A DNA stretch of 64,000 bases from Shewanella aquimarina (GCF_023349185.1 NZ_JAKIKY010000003.1:1-64000), one strand, 5' to 3'; positions 47,590 to 56,877 are shown, numbered from the stretch's first letter. Numbers and translations: made by a program. Notes: a model not told the origin generated them from the sequence alone.

Positions 47590-49203
47590 ATGCGCTTTGT
47601 TGTTTGGTCGTTAATCTGGGGGGTGAGCTTGTTTGTCGGTAGTGCCTGGTGCGCGGCGCCAAATAGTCTGGTGGGTGCGTTAACCGATGCTGCTGCCGAC
47701 ACAGGTCGGAGTCAATTTGTTCGCTCGGTTGAACATTATGAATATAAGGATAGCCTGCAACGTGACACGCCAAGGGGCACAGTCGAAGGCTTTATGGCGG
47801 CCGTTTATGAGCAAGATTATGAAAAGGCGGCAGAGTATCTGGATCTGCGTTACCTGCCCGAGGGGATGTCGGCCAAACGTGGTGCCGAATATGCCAAGCA
47901 GCTGCAGCTGATCATAGAGCGAAATCTCTGGCTCGACTTAGGCCAGCTTAACGATACGCCACTGGGTCAGGATAACGATCAGCTGCCTGCCTACCGGGAT
48001 CTCTTTGGCCGGGTGGCGTTGCAAAGCGATCAGATAGCCCTCTATCTGCAACGTGTGCCCAGTGAAGGAGGCACCATCTGGAAGGTCTCTAACGCTACAG
48101 TGGCTAAGGTGCCTAAACTCTATGAAAACCTGGGCTATGGTCCTGTGGCAGAATGGTTTGTTAATCATGTCCCCGAGGGGCGCTGGTTTAACGTCAACCT
48201 GTGGGAGTGGAGCCTGGTTTTGGCTTACCTTATCACCGCCTTTATGGTGATGGTGCCTGTGACCTGGATAGTTAAGCGGGTGATCCTGCTGACTAAGCAT
48301 GAGCTTAAAGAAGAGCTGGCCTACATAGTGGCCGGGCCGCTAAGGTTTTTGGCGGCCGTGTTACTGGTCAGAGCCTGGGTGTCCCATAGCAGCATCTCAC
48401 CCGCCGCTATCGAGATGATAGATACAGGTTTTTTGCTGGTGTCGGCTATCATCTGGTTCGGCTGGAGTGCCATGGGGATCTTCCATCAAGGCCTAAAGAA
48501 ACGCTGGAAAGAGCAGGGCAAAGATCAGGCGGCATCCTTGCTCAGGCCTTTGACCAATTTCCTGCGGGTGATCTTTGTGATCATGGCGGTGCTGTTATGG
48601 CTGGAACACCTGGGCTTTAACGCCAGCGCCATCATCGCCGGTATGGGCATAGGGGGCATCGCCATCGCGCTCGCCTCCAAGCAATCGATAGAAAACTTTA
48701 TCGGCACCATCACCCTCTATTCGGCGGCGCCGATTAAGGTGGGCAACCTGTGTAAGTTTGGTAGCATCAGCGGCACGGTCGAGGAGATAGGCCTGCGCTG
48801 CACTCAGATCCGCACCCTGGACAGGACGCTTATCCATGTGCCTAACGCTAAGTTGGTGGAGATGGAGATCGAGAACATCTCCCAGCGTGAGAAGATCCGT
48901 TTCAAGGCGGATATTCGTCTCGATTATGCGGTGACTACCTCAGAGCAGCTCAAGGCGATTGTCGCCGAGATTAAAGCCATGCTCGAAGAGCATGAACTGG
49001 TGCTCAAAGAGCCCCTCAGGGTCACCTTTAAGGGCTTCGGTCTCCATGGTCTTCAGGTCAATGTGCTGGCCTATATCGGCACCAAGAGTTTTCCCACCTT
49101 TCAGTTGGCATCGGAGGAGTTACATTTAAAAATCATGGATATAGTGGTGAAAAATGGCTCTCGCATCGTGCCGGTGGCACCGGTTGCATTGAATAATGGA
49201 TAA
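47590..49203 (+). CDS. MscS-family mechanosensitive channel, YnaI/large form
   Basis: Inner-membrane channel of 537 residues opening under hypo-osmotic stress. A signal-like N-terminus (VGSAWC-AA) and a periplasmic domain of about 180 residues precede several membrane helices. The pore helix contains IIAGMGIGGIAIALASKQSIENFIG, shown here only by its parts GMGIGGIAIALASKQSIENF, followed by the beta domain (KVGNLCKFGSISGTVEEIG). ATG 47590 with GAGGGGG five bases upstream is the start; the frame upstream is repeat-derived. Confidence 0.92.
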   Translation: MRFVVWSLIWGVSLFVGSAWCAAPNSLVGALTDAAADTGRSQFVRSVEHYEYKDSLQRDTPRGTVEGFMAAVYEQDYEKAAEYLDLRYLPEGMSAKRGAEYAKQLQLIIERNLWLDLGQLNDTPLGQDNDQLPAYRDLFGRVALQSDQIALYLQRVPSEGGTIWKVSNATVAKVPKLYENLGYGPVAEWFVNHVPEGRWFNVNLWEWSLVLAYLITAFMVMVPVTWIVKRVILLTKHELKEELAYIVAGPLRFLAAVLLVRAWVSHSSISPAAIEMIDTGFLLVSAIIWFGWSAMGIFHQGLKKRWKEQGKDQAASLLRPLTNFLRVIFVIMAVLLWLEHLGFNASAIIAGMGIGGIAIALASKQSIENFIGTITLYSAAPIKVGNLCKFGSISGTVEEIGLRCTQIRTLDRTLIHVPNAKLVEMEIENISQREKIRFKADIRLDYAVTTSEQLKAIVAEIKAMLEEHELVLKEPLRVTFKGFGLHGLQVNVLAYIGTKSFPTFQLASEELHLKIMDIVVKNGSRIVPVAPVALNNG

Positions 49204-49313
49204 ACTTGTTAAAGCTGTGATCTCTGGGTCTTGATGTTGGCTAGAAATCCGGGGATCATGGCTATAATTAATGGCGAATCGCGTCAATCACATCAGGACG
49301 TAGTGAGAATTGT

Positions 49314-50267
49314 ATGGCTAAAGTGCTAGAGAGTGTCGATCAGCGTACTCAGTTGGTTGGCGAAAACCGTCTCGAGCTTCTGCTGTTTCGTATCAATGCG
49401 ACGCAGCTTTTTGCGATCAATGTGTTTAAGGTCAAAGAGGTGGTTAAGCTGCCAAAGCTGAGCGCCTTACCTGGTAGCCATCCTAGCATCAAGGGGGTCG
49501 CCAACATTCGTGGCACCTCGATCCCCGTCATCGATCTTCGCGCCGCCATCGGTTTTCAGCCCATGAACAGCGATCAGGAAGCGAACCTTATCATCACCGA
49601 ATATAACCGCAGCGTGCAGGGCTTCATGGTGGGCAAGGTCGACCATATCATCAATATGACCTGGAGCGACATCATGCCGCCTCCCAAGAGTACCGGCAGC
49701 CATAACTACCTCACCGCCATCACTAAGGTGGAGGTGGATGGCGCGACCCGTCTGGTCTCCATTATCGATGTCGAGAAGGTGCTGGCAGAGATAGTCCACT
49801 ATGATATCGCTATCTCTGAGGGTGTCTTAGACCATGCGCTGGTTGACAAGATGATGGGGCGCAAGATCTTGATTGCCGATGACTCTGCCACGGCCCGCCG
49901 TCAGGTGAAAGACACGCTCGCCCCGCTGGGTATCGAGGTGATAGAGACCTCGGATGGCCTGCAGGCGCTTAACTTATTGAAGCGTTGGTGTGACGAGGGA
50001 CGTGATATCAATCAAGAGATACTCATGCTGATCACCGACGCCGAGATGCCGGAGATGGACGGTTATCGACTCACCTATGAGGTACGCAAAGACAAGCGGA
50101 TGGCCAACCTCTTCATTACTCTCAACACCTCACTGAGTGGCAGTTTCAACAATGCCATGGTGGAGAAGGTAGGATGTGACAGGTTTATCTCTAAGTTTCA
50201 GCCGGATCTGCTGGTAGATGTGGTACAAGAGCGTCTGCGCACCCAATTACCCGAGCGGGAAACTTAA
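49314..50267 (+). CDS. cheV: Chemotaxis protein CheV
   Basis: Cytoplasmic coupling protein of 317 residues with an N-terminal CheW domain (about 15-165, with VFKVKEVVKLPKL and GVANIRGTSIPVIDL) and a C-terminal receiver domain (about 185-310). The receiver acidic pair is in ILIADDSATARRQ, the phosphoacceptor Asp in LITDAEMPEMDGY and the Lys in FISKFQP. It links receptors to CheA and adapts by phosphorylation. No other che gene is near; it follows the MscS gene by 110 bp. Confidence 0.95.
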   Translation: MAKVLESVDQRTQLVGENRLELLLFRINATQLFAINVFKVKEVVKLPKLSALPGSHPSIKGVANIRGTSIPVIDLRAAIGFQPMNSDQEANLIITEYNRSVQGFMVGKVDHIINMTWSDIMPPPKSTGSHNYLTAITKVEVDGATRLVSIIDVEKVLAEIVHYDIAISEGVLDHALVDKMMGRKILIADDSATARRQVKDTLAPLGIEVIETSDGLQALNLLKRWCDEGRDINQEILMLITDAEMPEMDGYRLTYEVRKDKRMANLFITLNTSLSGSFNNAMVEKVGCDRFISKFQPDLLVDVVQERLRTQLPERET

Positions 50268-50438
50268 CCCCAATTATCCTTTATAAGCCTAAAGCCCTTG
50301 GCCTGGCTTTTAATTATCTTTGCTGCCGTTTTGATGGGCTATCGCTATCGACAGGTGCTGACTGTTAAAAAGGCATTAGGTTAAAAGCTATGGCTCAACA
50401 ACGATATGCGACAAGCAATACGTCAAAAGATCTCTATC

Positions 50439-50466
50439 AAAGCACTTGATTAAAAGCACTTGATTA
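50439..50466. repeat. 14-bp tandem duplication
   Basis: AAAGCACTTGATTA occurs twice in a row at 50439-50452 and 50453-50466, directly after the stop codon of the next minus-strand gene. No hairpin terminator is visible between cheV and that gene. Confidence 0.85.
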
Positions 50467-50470
50467 AAAG

Positions 50471-51124
50471 CTATGCGTCATCGAGCAACTGCTCGGCAAG
50501 GATATCCCTTAGCACCTGGCGTTTTACCGCTGCGGTAGAGACGATATTGATCCTGGCGATACGCACGGCGTAGCCGAAACGGTCGCGGCCGACGGCGGCG
50601 ATCAGTTGATGCAAGAAGGCCTTATCTAGCCCCAGCATCTTGGCGTAATGCTCTACCGCCTTGGCCACAGAGGAAAATTGCATTCCATCAAACTCGAAAC
50701 CGCTGCCGTAGCCTGCGGTTTCAAGCGGGATCCCCTTGAGGCTAAGTGGCCAGGGGGCAACGCTTACCCTGGCTTTTGCCACCTGATACATGAACCAGGC
50801 ACTCTTCTTAAAGCCTTCGAACACCTTACAGCTAAAGTCCGCCTCTTCGAGCTCCTCCTGCGTCCAGTTTTCGCCTATGGCCAGATGTTTGGCATAGCGG
50901 CGCATTAACTCATCTTTAACTGCGCTGTGACAGTCCCAGATGGAGCTGAGCGGCGCCTTTTCGGCGATCTGCAGACACTCTTTGCAGGCGGGAACCGCTA
51001 ACGAGGGGTGAGGGCAATGGCCCAAGGCGTGATAGTCAAACTGATGAGCACAGGGCTCGGCGCAAAACCAGCAGGTGTGACGCCTGTCGAAGGGGATGTC
51101 GACTAAGGGTAGGTCTGCAGACAA
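50471..51124 (-). CDS. Conserved hypothetical protein with CxxC motifs
   Basis: Cytoplasmic protein of 217 residues. The N-terminal 50 residues hold HTCWFCAEPCAHQFDYH and PACKECL, a set of Cys and His residues like a zinc ribbon. The rest is mostly helical with no family I recognise. The start is TTG 51124 with AGGGGA upstream. It stands next to the DUF2750 gene on the same strand, 57 bp apart, so they may form a pair. Function unknown. Confidence 0.7.
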   Translation of the reverse strand: MSADLPLVDIPFDRRHTCWFCAEPCAHQFDYHALGHCPHPSLAVPACKECLQIAEKAPLSSIWDCHSAVKDELMRRYAKHLAIGENWTQEELEEADFSCKVFEGFKKSAWFMYQVAKARVSVAPWPLSLKGIPLETAGYGSGFEFDGMQFSSVAKAVEHYAKMLGLDKAFLHQLIAAVGRDRFGYAVRIARINIVSTAAVKRQVLRDILAEQLLDDA

Positions 51125-51181
51125 GGGCTATCCCCTGTCTGCTACTTGGTATAAGCGCATATTAAAGTGCAAGCTTTGGGC

Positions 51182-51556
51182 TTACTCTTGCTCTATGTCG
51201 ACCAGGCTCTTAGCCAGAGTGATAGGGTCGAGCTCCAGGCATTCCTGCTCGGCGACCCAGTCGATACCCACTAATACGCCGTCATCGTGCAGATCTTGAA
51301 TCCAGTATTCCAGCAGCTCTTCCAGTGGAATGGGAGCCGGCTGATAATCCTGCCATTCTTCAGTGCAGTGTACCTTGGCCTGTGCTTCGCTAGACCACAG
51401 CGGCATAACATCCGTCTCTTCATATTCTGACGAGTCACACACGACCCAACCTTCGCCAGTTTCATCTTGCAGGCCCCAAACGGCTTGCTGCTCTTTTACG
51501 TTGTCGATAAAGCTTGCTAAAACGGGACTGTTGTCTGTCATCTTAGTGTCTGTCAT
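51182..51556 (-). CDS. DUF2750 domain protein
   Basis: Acidic cytoplasmic protein of about 124 residues matching DUF2750: FIDNVKEQQAVWGLQDETG, then PLWSSEAQAKVHCTEEW and a C-terminal IQDLHDDGVLVGIDW. Function is unknown. ATG 51556 with AGAGAAC upstream is chosen; ATG 51541 is an internal alternative. Confidence 0.85.
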   Translation of the reverse strand: MTDTKMTDNSPVLASFIDNVKEQQAVWGLQDETGEGWVVCDSSEYEETDVMPLWSSEAQAKVHCTEEWQDYQPAPIPLEELLEYWIQDLHDDGVLVGIDWVAEQECLELDPITLAKSLVDIEQE

Positions 51557-51810
51557 GTGAGTTCTCTTAGAGTGGGTAAAATCGAGCCCATTATACGCGA
51601 TGTGGCTAACGAGCCAAGCGCTAGGTGACCCGATCAGTCCACTATTTATCCGCTCACGGGGCAAACTGGTCTTAGTTCGAATAATTAATCATAAATCATT
51701 TAGTATAAGTGCCTCGAGTCGTTATCATGTCTGGGGAAGGTCTGGTTTCTTGCCGGCTGCAGATCATTAAGTTTCTTATTTTTTAGCCGTTTTCTCTTGG
51801 AGTCTCTATT

Positions 51811-52998
51811 TTGAAAAAATTGCTCACCTTTGCATCCCTGATCCTGGCAACCTGCTTGCCAAGCCTTAGTGTGCTCGCCCAAGATTTCGATACCTGCGTC
51901 AGTGCACTCAAACAGAAGGCGCTCGCCGCCGGGGTGTCGAGCAAGACGGTAGAAGAGGGGCTGGGTCAGGTGAAATATGTGGCCAGGGTGATAGAGCTCG
52001 ACAAGAAGCAGCCGGAATTTAGTCAGACCTTCGACAACTATTTCTCCAAGCGGGTTACCGATTGGCGGGTTCAGGAGGGCAGGCGTCTGCTTAAGCAGCA
52101 TGGCCCGTTGCTGCATAAGCTGCAGCAAGAATATGGCATTCCGCCCCAGTATCTGGTGGCCTTCTGGGGGCTTGAGACCAATTTCGGCTCCTATAAAGGC
52201 AAGATGCCGGTGATCGACTCGCTGACAACCCTGGCTTGCGATCCCAGACGTAGCACCTATTTCACCGGTGAATTGATTCAGGCGTTGAAGCTCAAAGAGG
52301 CCTACCAATTTGATAATAATCAGATGCAGGGCTCTTGGGCCGGTGCCATGGGCCACACTCAATTCATGCCTTCTGCCTACGCCAAATATGCGGTAGATGC
52401 TGATGGTGACGGCAAGGCCGATCTGTTTAACAGCACTGAGGACGCTTTATCCTCGGCGGCTAACTTCTTGAATAATCTCGGTTGGATGCGCAACGAGCGC
52501 TGGGGCCGCGAGGTAAGCTTGCCTAAGGATTATGATTATCGTCACCTTGGGCGTAACGATAAACAAAGTTTAACCACCTGGGCTGGTTTAGGGATCACTC
52601 AGGCCAACGGCCGCGCCCTGTCAACCCCCGACATGCGGGCGGCACTCTACTTGCCGGCGGGGCATACAGGTCCGGCCTTCTTAGGCTATGGCAACTTCGA
52701 TGTGATCATGCGCTGGAACCGCTCAGAATTCTACGCCATCGCGGTAGGGCATCTGGCCGATCGCATCAATGGTGGTGCGCGCCTGCATGTGGCGCCGCCG
52801 AAACATGATAACATCAGCCGCGCGAAGCTCAAGTTGCTACAGGCCAAACTCAACGAGAAGGGTTATGACGTGGGTAAGCCTGATGGCGTGCTAGGGGTGA
52901 ACTCCCGTACCGGCCTGCAGGCCTTTCAGCGTAGCGCCGGCCTGGTGGCCGACGGTTTCCCAAGCGATGAGACCTTTGCGGCGCTGGGTATAAAATAG
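51811..52998 (+). CDS. Lytic murein transglycosylase, MltB family with peptidoglycan-binding domain
   Basis: Periplasmic enzyme of 395 residues that cleaves peptidoglycan to 1,6-anhydro products. A signal peptide ends near VLA-QD. The SLT_2 domain carries catalytic Glu122 in FWGLETNFGSYKGKMPV, then SWAGAMGHTQFMPS. A C-terminal peptidoglycan-binding domain has KPDGVLGVNSRTGLQAFQR. There is no lipobox, so it is soluble. The start is TTG 51811 with GGAG eight bases upstream. Confidence 0.93.
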   Translation: MKKLLTFASLILATCLPSLSVLAQDFDTCVSALKQKALAAGVSSKTVEEGLGQVKYVARVIELDKKQPEFSQTFDNYFSKRVTDWRVQEGRRLLKQHGPLLHKLQQEYGIPPQYLVAFWGLETNFGSYKGKMPVIDSLTTLACDPRRSTYFTGELIQALKLKEAYQFDNNQMQGSWAGAMGHTQFMPSAYAKYAVDADGDGKADLFNSTEDALSSAANFLNNLGWMRNERWGREVSLPKDYDYRHLGRNDKQSLTTWAGLGITQANGRALSTPDMRAALYLPAGHTGPAFLGYGNFDVIMRWNRSEFYAIAVGHLADRINGGARLHVAPPKHDNISRAKLKLLQAKLNEKGYDVGKPDGVLGVNSRTGLQAFQRSAGLVADGFPSDETFAALGIK

Positions 52999-53048
52999 TG
53001 CTAACCATTATGATTGCATCTCGCTAAGAATTACATTAGCTTAAGATT

Positions 53049-53077
53049 TTGGCCGGGCAATTTGCTCGGCCAAATTG
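53049..53077 (+). terminator. Possible terminator after the transglycosylase gene
   Basis: TTGGCCGGGC-AATTT-GCTCGGCCAA is a 10-bp stem with one G-T pair, 50 bp after the stop codon. The following AATTGTAAT is a weak T tract. Confidence 0.55.
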
Positions 53078-53101
53078 TAATACCCCACATAAGGTAGCAA
53101 T

Positions 53102-53974
53102 ATGGATGCGGTGGAGAGTTTGTCATTTGCCCAGCGGCAACGTCTGGCGTTTATCGACTTTAGTTTGCAGTATTTTGGCCAGGTATCGCGCCAGGACTTG
53201 ATCGCCAAGTTTGCCACAGGCCTAGCGGCGGCGACAAGGGATTTCTCCAGCTACCGCGAGTTGGCGCCCCACAACATGGAGCTTGTGCATCAGACCAAGC
53301 GCTATCACAGACGCGCCGAGTTTACCCCCCTGTTTGACCATGATCCCGAGGCGATCCTCCACGGATTGGCCAATGGTTTCGGCGACGGGCTATCCCATCC
53401 GGTGACACCAAGTAGCGTCTGTCTGGATGCGGTGCAGCTTATTCATCCCGATACCAATATTATTGCCGCCGTGATGCGGGCTATAGCCCATAAGCAGGCG
53501 ATAGCCGTGATCTATGTGTCCGTGTCATCGGGGGAAACTCAAAGAGAGCTGGTGCCGCACACCCTGGTGAATAACGGACAGCGCTGGCATGTACGCTGTT
53601 TCGATCGCACCCACCAGGTGTTTACCGACTTTGTGGTGACCCGTTTTAAGGCGGTAAGCCAGAGTGCCATCGAGCCTTTCGACCATGAGCTGCAAGACAA
53701 AGATAGCTACTGGCAGAAGTTGGTCTCTCTGGTGTTGATCCCCCATCCCAGCCTGAAGCATCCCGAGGCGATTGCGCTGGACTATCAGATGAGCGAGGGG
53801 GAATTGGTGCTCAGTTGCCGCGCCGCCTTAGCCGGTTATCTGCTGCGCCAATGGAGCGTGGACTGCTCGCCGCAGCATCAGATCCGCAGCGGCGTGTGTC
53901 AGCTGGCGCTAAAGAACCATGCCATCTTAAGCGAGATAGAGCATCTGGCCATAGTGCCGGGGGGTAAGGCATAA
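53102..53974 (+). CDS. WYL-domain transcriptional regulator, BrxR/CapW-like layout
   Basis: Protein of 290 residues. The N-terminal winged-helix-like part (about 8-75, QRQRLAFIDFSLQYFGQVSR) is followed by a WYL domain (about 118-190) with RELVPHTLVNNGQRWHVRCF and FTDFVVTRF, and a C-terminal WCX-like region. WYL domains bind nucleotides or nucleic acid and often regulate defence or DNA-damage genes. Here the neighbours are housekeeping genes (transglycosylase, slyD), with no defence genes adjacent. A 72-bp gap separates it from slyD on the same strand. Confidence 0.8.
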   Translation: MDAVESLSFAQRQRLAFIDFSLQYFGQVSRQDLIAKFATGLAAATRDFSSYRELAPHNMELVHQTKRYHRRAEFTPLFDHDPEAILHGLANGFGDGLSHPVTPSSVCLDAVQLIHPDTNIIAAVMRAIAHKQAIAVIYVSVSSGETQRELVPHTLVNNGQRWHVRCFDRTHQVFTDFVVTRFKAVSQSAIEPFDHELQDKDSYWQKLVSLVLIPHPSLKHPEAIALDYQMSEGELVLSCRAALAGYLLRQWSVDCSPQHQIRSGVCQLALKNHAILSEIEHLAIVPGGKA

Positions 53975-54048
53975 CAGGCGTAGCGCCTCAAGGGAAGTTT
54001 TGCTAAGCTTCGCCCACTTGATGAAAAGAGACTAACTAAGGACGCTTG

Positions 54049-54531
54049 ATGAGCATTAAAGACGATATGGTCGTGCAGTTTAACTACACCTTACGCGATG
54101 AAGCAGGTGAAGTGCTCGAAACCAACGAAGGATTAGATCCTATTGCCTACCTACACGGGCATGACAACATGATGCCAGGCGTCGAGAAGGCAATTGAAGG
54201 CAAGGCCATTGGCGAGAAGTTTTCTGTCACTTTGCCACCGGAAGAAACCTATGGCGTACGTAACGAGAATGGCGAGCAGCGCGTGTCGATCAAGCATCTG
54301 CAAGGCGCGAAAGTCTGGAAGCCAGGTATGCGCGCCATTATCAGTACCGATCAGGGTCAGCGCCAGGTGACCGTGCTTAAGGTGGGTAAGTTCATGGCGA
54401 CCGTGGATATCAACCATCCGTTGGCGGGCCGCGAACTGACCTTCGATCTCGAGATTGTCGACGCTCGCGAAGCGAGTGCCGAAGAGATCGCCCACGGACA
54501 TGCCCACGGGGTAGGCGGTCATCACCACTAA
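54049..54531 (+). CDS. slyD: FKBP-type peptidyl-prolyl isomerase, SlyD family
   Basis: Cytoplasmic proline isomerase and chaperone of 160 residues. The FKBP core has VVQFNYTLRDEAGEVLETN, HGHDNMMPGVEKAIEG and the NHPLAGRELTFDLEIV stretch, with an insert-in-flap domain between. It ends in a short His-rich tail, HGHAHGVGGHHH, which could bind nickel; the tail is much shorter than in E. coli SlyD. ATG 54049 with AAGGA is the start rather than TTG 54046. Confidence 0.93.
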   Translation: MSIKDDMVVQFNYTLRDEAGEVLETNEGLDPIAYLHGHDNMMPGVEKAIEGKAIGEKFSVTLPPEETYGVRNENGEQRVSIKHLQGAKVWKPGMRAIISTDQGQRQVTVLKVGKFMATVDINHPLAGRELTFDLEIVDAREASAEEIAHGHAHGVGGHHH

Positions 54532-54628
54532 GGTGAGCCGGCGCGAATAAGCGTAGCTATATAGATGGCGAAAACCATAGAGGCCCGGGTTATCCTGGGT
54601 CTTTGTATATCTAACGGGGGAGTAAGCT

Positions 54629-54853
54629 GTGGTAATCGAATTTTCAGGCGGGCGGGTGATCGTCTCGCCTCAAGAGGTATTGGTAAAACTTGCTACTGGC
54701 GTTAGCCTCTATGCCATGGTCGATGATCTGCGTCTAATCAGCGCCGGCAACATCATGGTGGCCGATGCGGGCGCGGTGCGCTGGCATCTCACCTTAGACG
54801 ATGAGACCCAGCTCGCCGATATCGCCGAGTGTCTCGGTATCGATATCGGTTAA
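54629..54853 (+). CDS. DUF3389 small protein
   Basis: Soluble protein of 74 residues matching my recollection of DUF3389: starts VIEFSGGRVIVSPQEVLVKL, then a RLISAGNIMVADAGAVRW segment and a C-terminal LADIAECLGIDI. Function unknown. The GTG start has GGGGGAG seven bases upstream, a strong ribosome-binding site. Confidence 0.75.
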   Translation: MVIEFSGGRVIVSPQEVLVKLATGVSLYAMVDDLRLISAGNIMVADAGAVRWHLTLDDETQLADIAECLGIDIG

Positions 54854-54898
54854 GCTGGCTTGGTTTGTCACTCGCCTATAAGTTGGCGATGCGGCCTA

Positions 54899-55903
54899 TT
54901 ACCGCTTAAGTTCATCCCGGCCATGTGGCGAGTCGAGATCTAATTCGGGCCCTTTGGGCACCACGCGGGTTGGGTTTATCTGGCCGTGGCTGAAGTAGTA
55001 GTGCTGTTTGATATGCTCCAAGTTGACCGTCTTGGCGACACCCGGATATTGGTATAACTCCTTCAGGTATGCCTGAATCGCCGGCATGTCAGCGATGCGA
55101 TTACGATTGGTCTTGAAGTGTCCCACATAGACGGCATCGAAACGCACTAGCGTGGTAAACAGGCGCCAGTCGGCTTCGGTAATTTGGTCACCCACCAGAT
55201 AGCGCTGTCGGCTAAGCCGCTTCTCTAGGGTATCTAAGGCGTCAAACAATTCGTCGAAGGCCTGTTCATAGGCTGCCTGAGTGGTGGCAAAACCCGCCTT
55301 GTACACCCCGTTGTTGATCTTGTGATAGACCCAGTGGTTGATCTCATCGATCTCCTCTCTGAGCGGGACGGGGTAAAAGTCGAGCCGATTGTCGGTGAGA
55401 TCATTAAAGGCGCTGTTGAACATGCGGATGATTTCGGCCGACTCGTTGCTGACTATGGTGCGGCGTTCTTTGTCCCAGAGTACGGGCACAGTCACGCGGC
55501 CGCTATAGTCTGGCTCGGCCAACTGGTAGATCTGATAGAGGTAATCTTTGCCATTGAGCCGGTCGATTTCGCTGCCCTCGATATGCAGGGCCTGCTCGCT
55601 TTGCTTGGGACCGCTAAATTCCCAGCCGTTGCTGAGCATATGTGGCTCGACCACGGTGACGCCGATATGGGCCTGTAATGACTTTAACTCGCGAAAGATA
55701 AGCGTCCTGTGAGCCCAAGGACAGGCGAGGGATACGTAGAGATGGTAACGGCCCGACTGCGCTTTAAATTCTGGCTCAGGTTTCTGCTGCGTTGGCGCCT
55801 TTATCCAGTGGCGAAAGGCGGCATCTTCCCTGACAAACGCCCCCTTGCTCTTGTCTGTGTCATACCATTTGTCGACCCATTGGCCATTCTGGAGTAGTCC
55901 CAT
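54899..55903 (-). CDS. yqjG: Glutathionyl-hydroquinone reductase
   Basis: Xi-class glutathione transferase-like enzyme of 334 residues that reduces glutathionyl-hydroquinones. The catalytic Cys61 is in YVSLACPWAHRTLI; the thioredoxin fold is followed by a helical domain with KINNGVYKAGFATTQ and RYLVGDQITEADWRLFTTL. It is cytoplasmic. Divergent from the esterase gene over 249 bp containing a palindrome and a repeat fragment. Confidence 0.94.
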   Translation of the reverse strand: MGLLQNGQWVDKWYDTDKSKGAFVREDAAFRHWIKAPTQQKPEPEFKAQSGRYHLYVSLACPWAHRTLIFRELKSLQAHIGVTVVEPHMLSNGWEFSGPKQSEQALHIEGSEIDRLNGKDYLYQIYQLAEPDYSGRVTVPVLWDKERRTIVSNESAEIIRMFNSAFNDLTDNRLDFYPVPLREEIDEINHWVYHKINNGVYKAGFATTQAAYEQAFDELFDALDTLEKRLSRQRYLVGDQITEADWRLFTTLVRFDAVYVGHFKTNRNRIADMPAIQAYLKELYQYPGVAKTVNLEHIKQHYYFSHGQINPTRVVPKGPELDLDSPHGRDELKR

Positions 55904-55987
55904 CTGTGTCTGCCTCGCTGATTTTAATGCTTGAGTTCAGTGTAACAGTCGAACAATCCAATGAAAAAGTGCTAAAAATGGCGTTTT

Positions 55988-56008
55988 ACATTCGACTTTA
56001 TCGAATGT
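55988..56008. promoter_or_regulatory. 8-bp palindrome in the yqjG-esterase divergent region
   Basis: ACATTCGA-CTTTA-TCGAATGT is a perfect inverted repeat 85-105 bp from the yqjG start. As it lies between divergent genes, an operator is more likely than a terminator, even though TTTTGT follows. Confidence 0.45.
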
Positions 56009-56025
56009 TTTGTGGGCTTCTTGGC

Positions 56026-56042
56026 TAGGGTCTGTTGACCTT
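56026..56042 (+). repeat. End fragment of repeat family 1
   Basis: TAGGGTCTGTTGACCTT equals the left terminal inverted repeat of the elements at 33033 and 47202. It continues with a hairpin ATGAGAA/TTCTCAT (56043-56065) and shows no matching right end before the esterase gene. Confidence 0.6.
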
Positions 56043-56152
56043 ATGAGAATAAATTTTGTTCTCATCGAGCCTGTTTCTTGGGCTTGGCAAAGCTTGCTGA
56101 TATGATCGCCCGCCAATGAACGCAAAAAAAATTGACCAATAAAGGAAACCCT

Positions 56153-56827
56153 ATGTCTCGACAGCCGTTAGAGCGGATCACCATAGAACCTCAAACCCAG
56201 TGCCGTGCCTGTGTGATCTGGCTGCATGGCCTGGGCGATTCGGGTGCTGGATTTGCACCTGTGGTGCCACTTTTAGGTTTGCCCGATGAGCTCGGCGTAC
56301 GTTTTATCTTCCCCCATGCGCCAAGCATACCCGTTACCATCAACCAGGGCTATGTGATGCCGGCCTGGTATGACATCAAGGGGATGGATGTGGACAATCG
56401 CGCCGACATCGCGGGTGTGCAGGCCTCGGAGCAGGCGATCGCAGCGCTTATTGAGGAGCAGATCGCCACAGGTGTGCCGAGCGACAAGATAGTCCTGGCC
56501 GGTTTTAGCCAAGGTGGTGTGATGAGCCTGTTCACCGGTTTGCGCTTCCCTAAGCCTCTGGCTGGCATCATGGCGTTATCCTGTTATCTGCCGACGGGTC
56601 ATGCCATGCCGGATAACCTCAGCGAGGCGAATCGCCACACGCCATTGTTGCAACAACACGGTGAGCAAGATGAGGTGGTTCCGCTGGCGTTAGGCCGTGC
56701 GGCATTTGAGCTGATTTCAGCGGCGGGCTATGCCTGCGAGTGGCATACCTATCCCATGGGCCATAGCGTACTGCCAAATCAGCTTCAGCATATAGGTCAA
56801 TGGCTTAGGGCGTGCTTGAGCGAGTAG
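56153..56827 (+). CDS. Carboxylesterase/lysophospholipase, alpha/beta hydrolase
   Basis: Cytoplasmic serine esterase of 224 residues in the family of Pseudomonas carboxylesterase II and acyl-protein thioesterases. It has IWLHGLGDSGAGF (oxyanion loop), the nucleophile in LAGFSQGGVMS, the Asp in GEQDEVVP and the His in PMGHSVLP. ATG 56153 with AAGGAA six bases upstream is the start; the seven-codon upstream extension lacks support. Confidence 0.93.
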   Translation: MSRQPLERITIEPQTQCRACVIWLHGLGDSGAGFAPVVPLLGLPDELGVRFIFPHAPSIPVTINQGYVMPAWYDIKGMDVDNRADIAGVQASEQAIAALIEEQIATGVPSDKIVLAGFSQGGVMSLFTGLRFPKPLAGIMALSCYLPTGHAMPDNLSEANRHTPLLQQHGEQDEVVPLALGRAAFELISAAGYACEWHTYPMGHSVLPNQLQHIGQWLRACLSE

Positions 56828-56877
56828 GGCGCCTTATCTTCGAACGCACATAAACAAGTGTTAGAAATAAAAGCAGA

